A stretch of 64,000 bases of DNA from Cladocopium goreaui (Eukaryota; Sar; Dinophyceae; Suessiales; Symbiodiniaceae): assembly GCA_947184155.2 (NCBI GenBank), contig CAMXCT020002358.1, positions 35,001-99,000 of the forward strand, in the 5' to 3' direction. The translations under genes were made by a program, and so were the position numbers. Below, piece by piece: positions 30,358 through 41,700 of this stretch (the stretch's first letter is position 1; the number at the start of each line of letters is the position of its first letter). The notes beneath the pieces are model-generated. The model had not been told where the DNA came from. It saw only the letters and a program-made list of their open reading frames with translations, and searched no databases.

Positions 30358-30403
30358 GAGGTGGGAAGACAATGATGGGACATCCCCTTCCGATTTTTCA
30401 GCC

Positions 30404-30521
30404 TACTCTCTGGTATAAACGTTTACAGTTTGCGAACTTGAACATGGCCATAGAAATAGTGAGTTTTACCATTAAACATGGTGATTTCCCATCGTTTTTT
30501 GTATGTTTACCAGAGATGGTA
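30404..30521. mobile_element. TACCCTCTGG-family element, slightly degraded
   Basis: TACTCTCTGGTATAAACGTT to TGTTTACCAGAGATGGTA, 118 bp with the standard core. Confidence 0.7.
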
Positions 30522-30930
30522 AATATCCCCAAATAGTGGAGGAGACTGGGAAGGACCACATAAAAAATGATGAAAAAAGACAGAGATCAGTCGTAAAAAT
30601 CATGACTTTTCCGTGACTTTTACTCTCGGTTCTCACGGGAATGACCCAACTCCAGTGGTGAATCATGTTCAATCATCAGATTCCCAGAGATTTTCCAGAT
30701 ATTCCCACGTGTTCCCCATTTTTCATAGCCTAAAATTGATGTCCCCCACATTGTCCACACAAAAAAATGTCAGCACTATCACCATTCATCATATCATCCC
30801 CTATTTTTCACCTACTGGTTGATGGTTGAACCGTGTTCACCCTCTATTTTCAGGCCTTAGCCATCCTTAATCCCTGAGGCGCCAGAAACCGCCAGAAATC
30901 GTTCCATGTTTTTTTCCACCTGTCCAACAG

Positions 30931-31050
30931 GTTCCCAAGGAAACCGGCCTGGAGGGTGCGCGATGCTTCCACCTGCTCTGGGCTGAAGGGTTTGGATCGC
31001 CCAGCTGGTCCTGCGATGGGCCAGTGATGAAGCCATGCATTGGGGGATGG
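30931..31050 (+). CDS. Candidate exon, about 40 codons
   Basis: Acceptor CCTGTCCAACAG. The frame VPKETGLEGARCFHLLWAEG continues FGSPSWSCDGPVM. The 3' end is uncertain. 31060-31700 shows nothing further on the plus strand. Confidence 0.5.
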
Positions 31051-31710
31051 TCATGAAAACTCCAGCGTTTTTTCATGTGAAAAATCAGTAGAAAAAAACC
31101 AACTTAAATGGGTATTCCCATCATGGGAGGGTGACATGAACATCAATGAAGCCATTTTCATGGGGGATTGATTCAGAACAACAGATTAGGGATTCCCCAT
31201 GGCATGTTATCGGATGACCATCAACTACCATCTTTTTGACCGCATTTTTCTGGGATGAAAACCTATCAACCAAACTGGGATGAACATATCTGTACACACT
31301 ATTGGGATCTATGGGGGATTCTTTTGTTTGGGATTGTTTGATGCTTTCGGGACAAACCTTACATCCGTTCATCATCATCCGTTAATCCGACAGTTTGGTA
31401 TGGTATATCCTACAGGCAAAGCTTTTTAAATGGTCATCTGCGGGTCGACATTTTTTGACATTTTGTGAGGGACCATTTACGTGAACATCATGAACCTCGG
31501 GACCACCATAGGAGCTAAAATCCACTGGCTTCAAGCCATTGCTTTCAGGTTGCCTCCACAAGCGTTGGTTTCGGTACGATGTGGTCAGAAGTCTCGACAG
31601 GTCTGATGGGCCTGGGTTTGTGGCTTCCAGTTGGTTTCACCAATACTAGAAATACATAGAAGTACTCCACTGGGAAATGAAATTAAGATAATTAAGGTCA
31701 TAAGGTCACA

Positions 31711-31822
31711 TATGGCTATGGATCAATACCTATACATACCAATTTTTAGTGGGATGAACATCCATTTACCAGCTATTTTGATGTGAACAAAAGGGGTACA
31801 AGGTTTTGACCCACTGCCATAT
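31711..31822. mobile_element. ATATGRCTRTGGRTCAA-type TIR element, copy 3
   Basis: TATGGCTATGGATCAATACC to GACCCACTGCCATATT, about 112 bp, matching copies at 5726 and 15341. Confidence 0.75.
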
Positions 31823-31863
31823 TGGAAAGTCACAACAAAATCCGACGGGTTTTTCCGAGCCAG

Positions 31864-31935
31864 GCCTCGGTGGAAGATCTCCTTGCTGGCCGGAAGAGGT
31901 TGGGTTCTCTAAAATTGTCGGCTGGATGGGTCCAG
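31864..31935 (+). CDS. Candidate exon, 24 codons
   Basis: Acceptor GAGCCAG|GCC, frame ASVEDLLAGRKRLGSLKLSA. The 3' end is approximate. Confidence 0.45.
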
Positions 31936-32046
31936 ATCTCCATGTCTCCAGACTTTTTTGCATGGGAACATGGTGATTTCATTATAAAACAGGTGGAGTT
32001 AAGATATGTTAAGATGATTTAGATCCAGCTATAGCTGTTGTTTTAG

Positions 32047-32113
32047 AGACACTTCTGATCTCGCTTTGGATGAGACGGACAGGCTCGAGATTGGCGAAGG
32101 CTCGCTGGTGCAG
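32047..32113 (+). CDS. Candidate exon, 22 codons, acidic
   Basis: Acceptor GTTGTTTTAG and donor GTGCAG|GCC enclose DTSDLALDETDRLEIGEGSL and VQ. Confidence 0.5.
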
Positions 32114-32361
32114 GCCAGGTCTGGATGTATCCCCCCAAAAAAGATCCCATATTTTTCATGGCCATAAATTTGTTCGGCATCTCCGAACGATGCTCGATTC
32201 TCAGATTTCCGCGGGCTTCTGACAGAAATTTTTGGCTTCTGACTGATCCAGGTGCAGGTGTTGGTGAGAGAATCCATGATGGGTTTACCTCCACCGTCGC
32301 TTGGCTCAAAAAATCTGGCTATTTGTTGAAGGGGATTCAGCTGGCTTTTTTTCATCCCAAG

Positions 32362-32391
32362 GTTTGTGGAGGAGCAACTGCATCAAGTTCA
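32362..32391 (+). CDS. Candidate exon, RFL-like
   Basis: Acceptor TTTCATCCCAAG|G then the frame RFVEEQLHQVQFP. The start resembles the RFL exon family. The frame upstream (ERIHDGFTSTVAWLKKSGYL, about 32260-32355) may instead be coding. Confidence 0.35.
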
Positions 32392-32943
32392 GTTCCCTAG
32401 GCCGGAGATTTGTCCATTTTTTTCTGAGTTCCACTGGACAAATCCGTTGTTACTTAAGGGAAGTTCAAGGGAATATTTTTGGGATTTATCACGGGGTCAT
32501 TTTCCAATCACTACGCACTTGAACAATTGGATTTCCCAATTTCTTGTTTTTTTTTTTTCGGATTTTCAATCGTTTTCCAGTCATTTAAGTGTCTCTCAAA
32601 ATCAGGTTATGCGGTATACCCTATCTGGTTGCCATTGAATGGGAAAGAATGGAACCACACTCTTCAGGGTTTTCCCATCATTTTTCCAGAAACCTATTTA
32701 TGAATCCCCGCTCATAGCTCATTGAATCTCAGTTTTTTCGTGTTTTAAACCATCAATATATCACTAGATTCCCATTTTGTATGGTGAAATTCCCAATTAA
32801 GTTGCATAGCAATGGAACATCACCATGTTTCGGCGGCCTCGCACTCCATGGGGGAATTGAACGATCAAAACATGTTCCCTCCAAGCAGGATGTTCGCCCT
32901 CCCAATCATGTCACCCATCATGATAATATGTTGAATGGGTTAT

Positions 32944-33006
32944 TTACCCTCTGGTAAACTAACATAGCTATTGAAAATGACCATTTATAGTGGATTTACC
33001 CATTAA
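32944..33006. mobile_element. TACCCTCTGG-family element, truncated by satellite
   Basis: TACCCTCTGGTAAACTAACA and half the core, cut off at about 33006 where unrelated sequence leading to the TTTTACACACAGA satellite begins. The last copy of the family in the window. Confidence 0.7.
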
Positions 33007-33164
33007 CTAGACGACGGATGGCCCGAGAGCGTAGAGGAGCAGGGTCTTCTGTTGTTAGTATGGAGACACCATATTAGAAACAATATATTAAAGATGTGTG
33101 ATATGCAGTCGAGAAGAGGAGTATTAAGACAAAATAGTAGAAGTGCAAGACAATAGTTTGCATC

Positions 33165-34080
33165 GCAAACACTTTTACACACAAAAGCTTTTACACACAG
33201 AAGCTTTTACACACAGACGCTTTTACACAGACACTTTTACACACAAAGTTTTTACCCACAGAAGTTTTTACATACAGAAGCTTTTACACACAAACGCTTT
33301 TACACAGATGCTTTTACACACAGACACTTCTACACAGACACTTTTACACAAAGCTTTTACCCACAGAAGCTTTTGCATACAGAAGCTTTTACACACATAC
33401 GCTTTTACACAGATGCTTTTACACAGACACTTTTACACACAGACACTTTTACACACAGACACTTTTAACAAAGAGCCTTTTACACACAGGAGCTTTTACA
33501 CACAGAAACATTTACACGCAGACGCTTTTACACACAAACACTTTTACACACAAACATCTTTACACAGCACTCTTACACACAAACCCGTTTACACAGACAC
33601 ACTTTTACACACAGAAGCTTTTACACACAGACACTTTTACACAGATGCACTTTTACACACAAACACTTTTACACACAAACATCTTTACACAGAAACACTT
33701 TTACACACAAACACTTTTACACACAAACATCTTTACACAGAAACACTCTTACACACAAACCCGTTTACACACAAAGACTTTTACACACAGAAGCTTATAC
33801 ACACACATTGCCGCTGTCACACAGAAACACCTTTTACACAGAAACCCTTCTGCACTCACACCACTTTACACAGAGACGCTTTAACACACAAACCCTTTTA
33901 CACACAGACACGTTTACACACAAAAGCTTTTACACACAAACCCTTTTACACAGATTCACTTTTACACACAAACACTTTTACACACAAACATCTTTACACA
34001 GAAACACTCTTACACACAAACCCGTTTACACACAAAGACTTTTACACACAGAAGCTTTTACACACAGACACTTTTACACA
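33165..34080. repeat. 15-16 bp minisatellite CTTTTACACACAGAAG
   Basis: About 60 variants of CTTTTACACACAGAAG over 0.9 kb. One plus frame stays open for 318 codons (HTEAFTHRSFYTQKLL-like) because the unit lacks stops in that frame. I recall such peptides from Symbiodiniaceae gene sets, but this is not evidence of a functional protein. Confidence 0.9.
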
Positions 34081-34083
34081 GAT

Positions 34084-34732
34084 GCTCCGGGACAAGTAAA
34101 ATCGCAATTTTACCTCATTTTTTGACGATCAACACTCATTTCGTGCGAAAGGGTTGCTCCGGGACAAGTAAAATCGCAATTTTACCTCAGTTTTTGACGA
34201 TCAACACTCATTTCGTGCGAAAGGGTTGCTCCGGGACAAGTAAATTCGCAATTTTACTTCAGTTTTTGACGATCGACGCTCATTTCGTGTGAAAGAGTTG
34301 CTCCGGGACAAGTAAAATTGCAATTTTACCTCAGTTTTTGACGATCGACGCTCATTTCGTGCGAAAGGGTTGCTCCGGGACAAGTAAACTCGCAATTTTA
34401 CTTCAGTTTTGGCCGATCGAACCTCATTTCGTGCGAAAGGGTTGCTCCGGCACAAGTAAAATTGCAATTTTTCCTCAGTTTTGGCCGATCGAACCTCATT
34501 TCGTGCGAAAGGGTTGCTCCGGCACAAGTAAAATCGCAATTTTACTTCAGTTTTTGATGATCGACTCTCATTTCGTGCGAAAAGGTTGCTCCAGGACAAG
34601 TAAAATCGCAATTTTACTTCAGTTTTTGCCGATCGACCCTCATTTCGTGCGAAAGGGTTGCTCCAGGACAAGTAAAATCGCAATTTTACCTCAGTTTTTG
34701 CCGATCGACCCTCATTTCGTGCGAAAGGGTTC
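34084..34732. repeat. 72 bp satellite, 9 copies
   Basis: The unit runs from GCTCCGGGACAAGTAAAAT to TTTCGTGCGAAAGGGTT. 72 is a multiple of 3, so both strands give 24-residue repeat peptides (plus: CSGTSKIAILPQFWPIEPHF...; minus: NPFARNEGRSAKTEV...). The unit contains an AAAATCGCAATTTTA near-palindrome. Confidence 0.92.
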
Positions 34733-34771
34733 ACGTTTCGTGACTCCCCGCCGGCACCACCCTCGGCCTAA

Positions 34772-34989
34772 CGAGAGAAAGATAAAGAAGGCGAGAGAGA
34801 GAAAAGGGAGAGAGAAAGGAGAGAGAGAAAGGAGAGAGGAAAGAGGAGAGAGAGAGAGAGAGAGAAAGGAGAGAGGAAAGAGGAGAGAGAGAGAGAGAAA
34901 GGAGAGAGGAAAGAGGAGACAGAGAGAGAGAGAGAGTGAGTATGTGAAGGTGTGAAGGTGTGAAGGTGTGAAGGTGTGAGTGCGAGTGC

Positions 34990-35020
<31 letters not shown>

Positions 35021-35022
35021 GG
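34772..35022. repeat. GAGAGA purine microsatellite
   Basis: GAGAGAGAAAGGAGAGAGGA-type runs with embedded GTGTGAAG repeats, almost purely purine on the plus strand. Confidence 0.9.
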
Positions 35023-35280
35023 TGTGAGTATGTGAAGATGTGAAGATGAGCAGTTGTGAAGATGAGAAGATATGAAGATAAGAAGATGTGAAGATGAGCA
35101 GATGTGAAGATGAGCAGATGTGAAGATGAGAAGATGTGAAGATGAGAAGATGTGAAGATGAGAAGGTGTGAAGATGAGAAGATGTGAAGATGAGAAGATG
35201 TGAAGATGAGCAGATGTGAAGATGAGAAGATGTGAAGATGAGAAGATGTGAGAGAAGGTGTGAAGATGAGAAGATGAGAT
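35023..35280. repeat. GATGTGAAGATGAGAA 18 bp minisatellite
   Basis: GATGTGAAGATGAGAA/GCA units repeated about 14 times. This is the last satellite of the stack before the minus-strand gene. Confidence 0.9.
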
Positions 35281-35401
35281 ACAGACCCCCACTAGACTAT
35301 TGGAAGAACCCTGCGCTCAGACGCTCTCGGGAAAAATATTGAAACATATTGAAAAATATTGAAAAATACTCTCGGACTGGCTGACAAGTGCTGAGCCTGT
35401 C

Positions 35402-35725
35402 CTTTCCCGCAGCCTGTGCTGAAGCTATGGCCACTGCTGCTTTGGACTCCTCAAGTTCTGTTGTCAGAGTAGCCTCAAATGCTTGCGCTTCTTGTAGCTT
35501 TGTTTGTGTTGCAGCTTCAGATGCCAGTACTTGCGTGAGCCTCGCTTGTAAAGTATCGCTGGCTTCTGCTTGTTCATCTAACAATTGCCTTTGTTGATAA
35601 AGTTGGTCTTCAAGCGATGCTGATGTGTTCTTCTGTTCTTCCAAGGCTTTCTCCAGGGCTGTCTTTGACGCCTCCAAGGAATTTGCAGCTGATTTGGCGG
35701 TCTCCAGCTCTTTTTGCAGAGCTTC
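35402..35725 (-). CDS. Exon 11 of the multi-HAD gene, coiled coil (108 codons)
   Basis: Phase 0 on both sides: acceptor GGCAG|GAAGC, donor GGGAAAG|GACAG. The frame begins EALQKELETAKSAANSLEAS and ends AIASAQAAGK: a long Ala/Glu/Gln/Lys coiled coil. It is part of an 886 bp unit that also holds exon 10. No downstream exon is visible before the satellites, so the model stops here. Confidence 0.65.
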
Positions 35726-38700
35726 CTGCCAAACTGGATTAACCCAACAAGTGTATGCGCACAAGCCAACTCAACACTAACCAAGACACTTGATACATTC
35801 ACGTTGTATCACTATTTCAAAATATTTCGAATGCCTTTGGATCGTTTAAGCGCGACGCCCATCAGAAACCACGAAAAGACTTTCATGGAGTTCCAAGATA
35901 GCCTGGATCATCGACCTAGGACTTGTTCAATTCATTTCGTATCATGGAATCAGAGGAAAGATCCTCAAACCAAATCGTCCAAATACATCCAAATACCAGG
36001 CAACCATTCTAAGAGTTCTAGTCAAAGGAGACCTTTGGACTCATCCCCATCTGTGGGAACATCTAACTAGGTGGCCTTGCTTGCTGACACTATTTACTGA
36101 GGAAACCGCTGCCATCTCAATATGTCGAAATTGGGTACCAAAGAATTGGATGATGCAACAGTTGCTGATGATCAGCACTTTAACCGGACAGCTCTTGTGG
36201 TATCCTGACACCCAATGTGAAACATATTAAATATTGAAAAAATATTGAAAAATACTCTCGGACTGGCTGACAAGTGCTGAGCCTGTCCTTTCCCGCAGCC
36301 TGTGCTGAAGCTATGGCCACTGCTGCTTTGGACTCCTCAAGTTCTGTTGTCAGAGTAGCCTCAAATGCTTGCGCTTCTTGTAGCTTTGTTTGTGTTGCAG
36401 CTTCAGATGCCAGTACTTGCGTGAGCCTCGCTTGTAAAGTATCGCTGGCTTCTGCTTGTTCATCTAACAATTGCCTTTGTTGATAAAGTTGGTCTTCAAG
36501 CGATGCTGATGTGTTCTTCTGTTCTTCCAAGGCTTTCTCCAGGGCTGTCTTTGACGCCTCCAAGGAATTTGCAGCTGATTTGGCGGTCTCCAGCTCTTTT
36601 TGCAGAACTTCCTGCCAAACTGGATTAACCCAACAAGTGTATGCGCACAAGCCAACTCAACACTAACCAAGACACTTGATACATTCACGTTGTATCACTA
36701 TTTCAAAATATTTCGAATGCCTTTGGATCGTTTAAGCGCGACGCCCATCAGAAACCACGAAAAGACTTTCATGGAGTTCCAAGATAGCCTGGATCATCGA
36801 CCTAGGACTTGTTCAATTCATTTCGTATCATGGAATCAGAGGAAAGATCCTCAAACCAAATCGTCCAAATACATCCAAATACCAGGCAACCATTCTAAGA
36901 GTTCTAGTCAAAGGAGACCTTTGGACTCATCCCCATCTGTGGGAACATCTAACTAGGTGGCCTTGCTTGCTGACACTATTTACTGAGGAAACCGCTGCCA
37001 TCTCAATATGTCGAAATTGGGTACCAAAGAATTGGATGATGCAACAGTTGCTGATGATCAGCACTTTAACCGGACAGCTCTTGTGGTATCCTGACACCCA
37101 ATGTGAAACATATTAAATATTGAAAAAATATTGAAAAATACTCTCGGACTGGCTGACAAGTGCTGAGCCTGTCCTTTCCCGCAGCCTGTGCTGAAGCTAT
37201 GGCCACTGCTGCTTTGGACTCCTCAAGTTCTGTTGTCAGAGTAGCCTCAAATGCTTGCGCTTCTTGTAGCTTTGTTTGTGTTGCAGCTTCAGATGCCAGT
37301 ACTTGCGTGAGCCTCGCTTGTAAAGTATCGCTGGCTTCTGCTTGTTCATGGGATGTAGCTGGGTCTTTTTGTGCTCTGGTGGCCGATCCTTTTGGCTCAG
37401 CCGGTGCAGTTGCAACAGCAGAGGGCATTTGCTTGGGAGCTGCTGTGCTCTTGGCTTGGGCTGCTTCTTTTTGGACTCCTACCATGGATCGCAACTCCTG
37501 CATTTCTCCTGCAGTCATGCCCTTCCGCTCTGACACAAAGACACTGCGACAAACACCTTTGACAGAAGCTATCTCTGCTGCGTCATCCTCCACCAAAGCA
37601 GCCTCGTTCGTGCTCAGACCTGCCTGAGACATCAGTGCTTGAATCAGATTTACCTTCATGTCTGGAAGTTGACAGTCTGGAGTACCTTCCAACTCGGATG
37701 GCTGCTTGTTCTCTTGATCGAACTCAGACTCACCATAGAACTGGCCCAACATGCCAAAGACCTTCTCGAAAAATCCCAGTAGACCCTCTTCTTGGAGTAA
37801 AAAGCGGCAGGCACCCACATTGCCCTTGGTTATGATTGTGAGCTTGGCGCCAGCTGCTTTCAAATCGGAGAAAAAAACACGTAGCTCTTCCACTCGGTCA
37901 GGTCCTGCCCAATGTGCTACCGTCACCCGGCCAAAAAGAAGAAACACCCAATATGGAGAAAACACACATCCAACTCATCCAACGAACTAGCCTTGATGCA
38001 TGTTCAATATCATTCATATCGAACTCAAAAAGAAGAAACACCAATGGAGAAAACACACACTGATCCAATGAAAAAATGAGACCCTGAAAGGAGCAAAATC
38101 AAGTTAGGTCAACAAAGATGTATCAGTTGAACAGTAACCAAAAAGACACGAGGCGTCGCATACTCTCACTTGCTTTCAGTACGCATCATAGCAACAGACT
38201 CCAACACAAACTAGTCTCAGGAACAACCACAAACAATTGCTTCAATTGCCTCAAATCAACGCTGTAGAATTTCAGTTTGAGTTTGGATTCAAATGTGTAA
38301 AGGAGGAGTGTGCAAGAACAATATGAAGGAGATTCAAATTCCTCACAAGTTCAGACTCTCAGAAAGGTCCTCCCAAAGCACCAGCTGTCCACGATGCAGC
38401 CCCCTTCACACCAGCTGGACAAGGCACCACATGGCCATTGGGCTGGTACTGATACTGAGTTGAATCATTCAGAAGCTTCAACCGATGAATCTGTCCCCGT
38501 TCCGACAAAGAATGTTGTCCTGCAACACCAGGCTCCCATCCAGCCAGTTGCTTGAAGACGTGCACTTTGGAAATCGTCTGGTCGAAATCAAAATACACAT
38601 GCTTCACCGATGAAGACGCCTCTTTCGCAACTTTTGGCTCAGCCGGTGCAGTTGCAACAGCGGAGGGCATTTGCTTGGGAGCTGCTGTGCTCTTGGCTTG

Positions 38701-41700
38701 GGCTGCTTCTTTTTGGACTCCTACCATGGATCTCAACTCCTGCATTTCTCCTGCAGTCATGCCCTTCCGCTCTGACACAAAGACACTGCGACAAACACCT
38801 TTGACAGAAGCTATCTCTGCTGCATCATCCTCCACCAAAGCAGCCTCGTTCGTGCTCAGACCTGCCTGAGACATCAGTGCTTGAATCAGATTTACCTTCA
38901 TGTCTGGAAGTTGACAGTCTGGAGTACCTTCCAACTCGGATGGCTGCTTGTTCTCTTGATCGAACTCAGACTCACCATAGAACTGGCCCAACATGCCAAA
39001 GACCTTCTCGAAAAATCCCAGTAGACCCTCTTCTTGGAGTAAAAAGCGGCAGGCACCCACATTGCCCTTGGTTATGATTGTGAGCTTGGCGCCAGCTGCT
39101 TTCAAATCGGAGAAAAAAACACGTAGATCTTCCACTCGGTCAGGTCCTGCCCAATGTGCTACCGTCACCCGGCCAAAAAGAAGAAACACCCAATATGGAG
39201 AAAACACACATCCAACTCATCCAACGAACTAGCCTTGATGCATGTTCAATATCATTCATATCGAACTCAAAAAGAAGAAACACCAATGGAGAAAACACAC
39301 ACTGATCCAATGAAAAAATGAGACCCTGAAAGGAGCAAAATCAAGTTAGGTCAACAAAGATGTATCAGTTGAACAGTAACCAAAAAGACACGAGGCGTCG
39401 CATACTCTCACTTGCTTTCAGTACGCATCATAGCAACAGACTCCAACACAAACTAATCTCAGGAACAACCACAAACAATTGCTTCAATTGCCTCAAATCA
39501 ACGCTGTAGAATTTCAGTTTGAGTTTGGATTCAAATGTGTAAAGGAAGGAGTGTGCAAGAACAATATGAAGGAGATTCAAATTCCTCACAAGTTCAGACT
39601 CTCAGAAAGGTCCTCCCAAAGCACCAGCTGTCCACGATGCAGCCCCCTTCACACCAGCTGGACAAGGCACCACATGGCCATTGGGCTGGTACTGATACTG
39701 AGTTGAATCATTCAGAAGCTTCAACCGATGAATCTGTCCCCGTTCCGACAAAGAATGTTGTCCTGCAACACCAGGCTCCCATCCAGCCAGTTGCTTGAAG
39801 ACGTGCACTCTGGAAATCGTCTGGTCGAAATCAAAATACACATGCTTCACCGATGAAGACGCCTCTTTCGCAACTTTTGGCTCAGCCGGTGCAGTTGCAA
39901 CAGCGGAGGGCATTTGCTTGGGAGCTGCTGTGCTCTTGGCTTGGGCTGCTTCTTTTTGGACTCCTACCATGGATCTCAACTCCTGCATTTCTCCTGCAGT
40001 CATGCCCTTCCGCTCTGACACAAAGACACTGCGACAAACACCTTTGACAGAAGCTATCTCTGCTGCGTCATCCTCCACCAAAGCAGCCTCGTTCGTGCTC
40101 AGACCTGCCTGAGACATCAGTGCTTGAATCAGATTTACCTTCATGTCTGGAAGTTGACAGTCTGGAGTACCTTCCAACTCGGATGGCTGCTTGTTCTCTT
40201 GATCGAACTCAGACTCACCATAGAACTGGCCCAACATGCCAAAGACCTTCTCGAAAAATCCCAGTAGACCCTCTTCTTGGAGTAAAAAGCGGCAGGCACC
40301 CACATTGCCCTTGGTTATGATTGTGAGCTTGGCGCCAGCTGCTTTCAAATCGGAGAAAAAAACACGTAGCTCTTCCACTCGGTCAGGTCCTGCCCAATGT
40401 GCTACCGTCACCCGGCCAAAAAGAAGAAACACCCAATATGGAGAAAACACACATCCAACTCATCCAACGAACTAGCCTTGATGCATGTTCAATATCATTC
40501 ATATCGAACTCAAAAAGAAGAAACACCAATGGAGAAAACACACACTGATCCAATGAAAAAATGAGACCCTGAAAGGAGCAAAATCAAGTTAGGTCAACAA
40601 AGATGTATCAGTTGAACAGTAACCAAAAAGACACGAGGCGTCGCATACTCTCACTTGCTTTCAGTACGCATCATAGCAACAGACTCCAACACAAACTAGT
40701 CTCAGGAACAACCACAAACAATTGCTTCAATTGCCTCAAATCAACGCTGTAGAATTTCAGTTTGAGTTTGGATTCAAATGTGTAAAGGAGGAGTGTGCGA
40801 GAACATGAAGGAGATTCAAATTCCTCACAAGTTCAGACTCTCAGAACGGTCCTCCCAAAGCACCAGCTGTCCACGATGCAGCCCCCTTCACACCAGCTGG
40901 ACAAGGCACCACATGGCCATTGGGCTGGTACTGATACTGAGTTGAATCATTCAGAAGCTTCAACCGATGAATCTGTCCCCGTTCCGACAAAGAATGTTGT
41001 CCTGCAACACCAGGCTCCCATCCAGCCAGTTGCTTGAAGACGTGCACTTTGGAAATCGTCTGGTCGAAATCAAAATACACATGCTTCACCGATGAAGACG
41101 CCTCTTTCGCAACTTTTGCCTCAGCCGGTGCAGCTGCAGTTTTAGCCTTCGGTGTGGCTTCTGCTTTGAAGACTCCACTGAAACCTTCCGGTGGTGGAGG
41201 CGGTGCTTTGCCCTTGGCTGCTGCATGACAAATTCCTGTGAAACCAGTGGGAGGTGGCGGCGGCACAGCTGCTGATTGCACTTTGGATGTTGCTGGAATT
41301 TCCTTGGGAGCTGCTGTGCTCTTGGCTTGGGCTACTTCTTTTTGGACTCCTACCATGGATCTCAACTCCTGCATTTCTCCTGCAGTCATGCCCTTCCGCT
41401 CTGACACAAAGACACTGCGACAAACACCTTTGACAGAAGCTATCTCTGCTGCGTCATCCTCCACCAAAGCAGCCTCGTTCGTGCTCAGACCTGCCTTAGA
41501 CATCAGTGCTTGAATCAGATTTACCTTCATGTCTGGAAGTTGACAGTCTGGAGTACCTTCCAACTCGGATGGCTGCTTGTTCTCTTGATCGAACTCAGAC
41601 TCACCATAGAACTGGCCCAACATGCCAAAGACCTTCTCGAAAAATCCCAGTAGATCCTCTTCTTGGAGTAAAAAGCGGCAGGCACCCACATTGCCCTTGG

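Noticed and set aside
33165-34080. 318-codon open frame read as a protein, or as a CRISPR-like array
   Set aside because: It is a 15-16 bp head-to-tail satellite with no spacers; the frame is open because the unit has no stop in it.
34084-34732. CRISPR array with 72 bp period
   Set aside because: Whole units repeat, with no unique spacers, and the context is eukaryotic.
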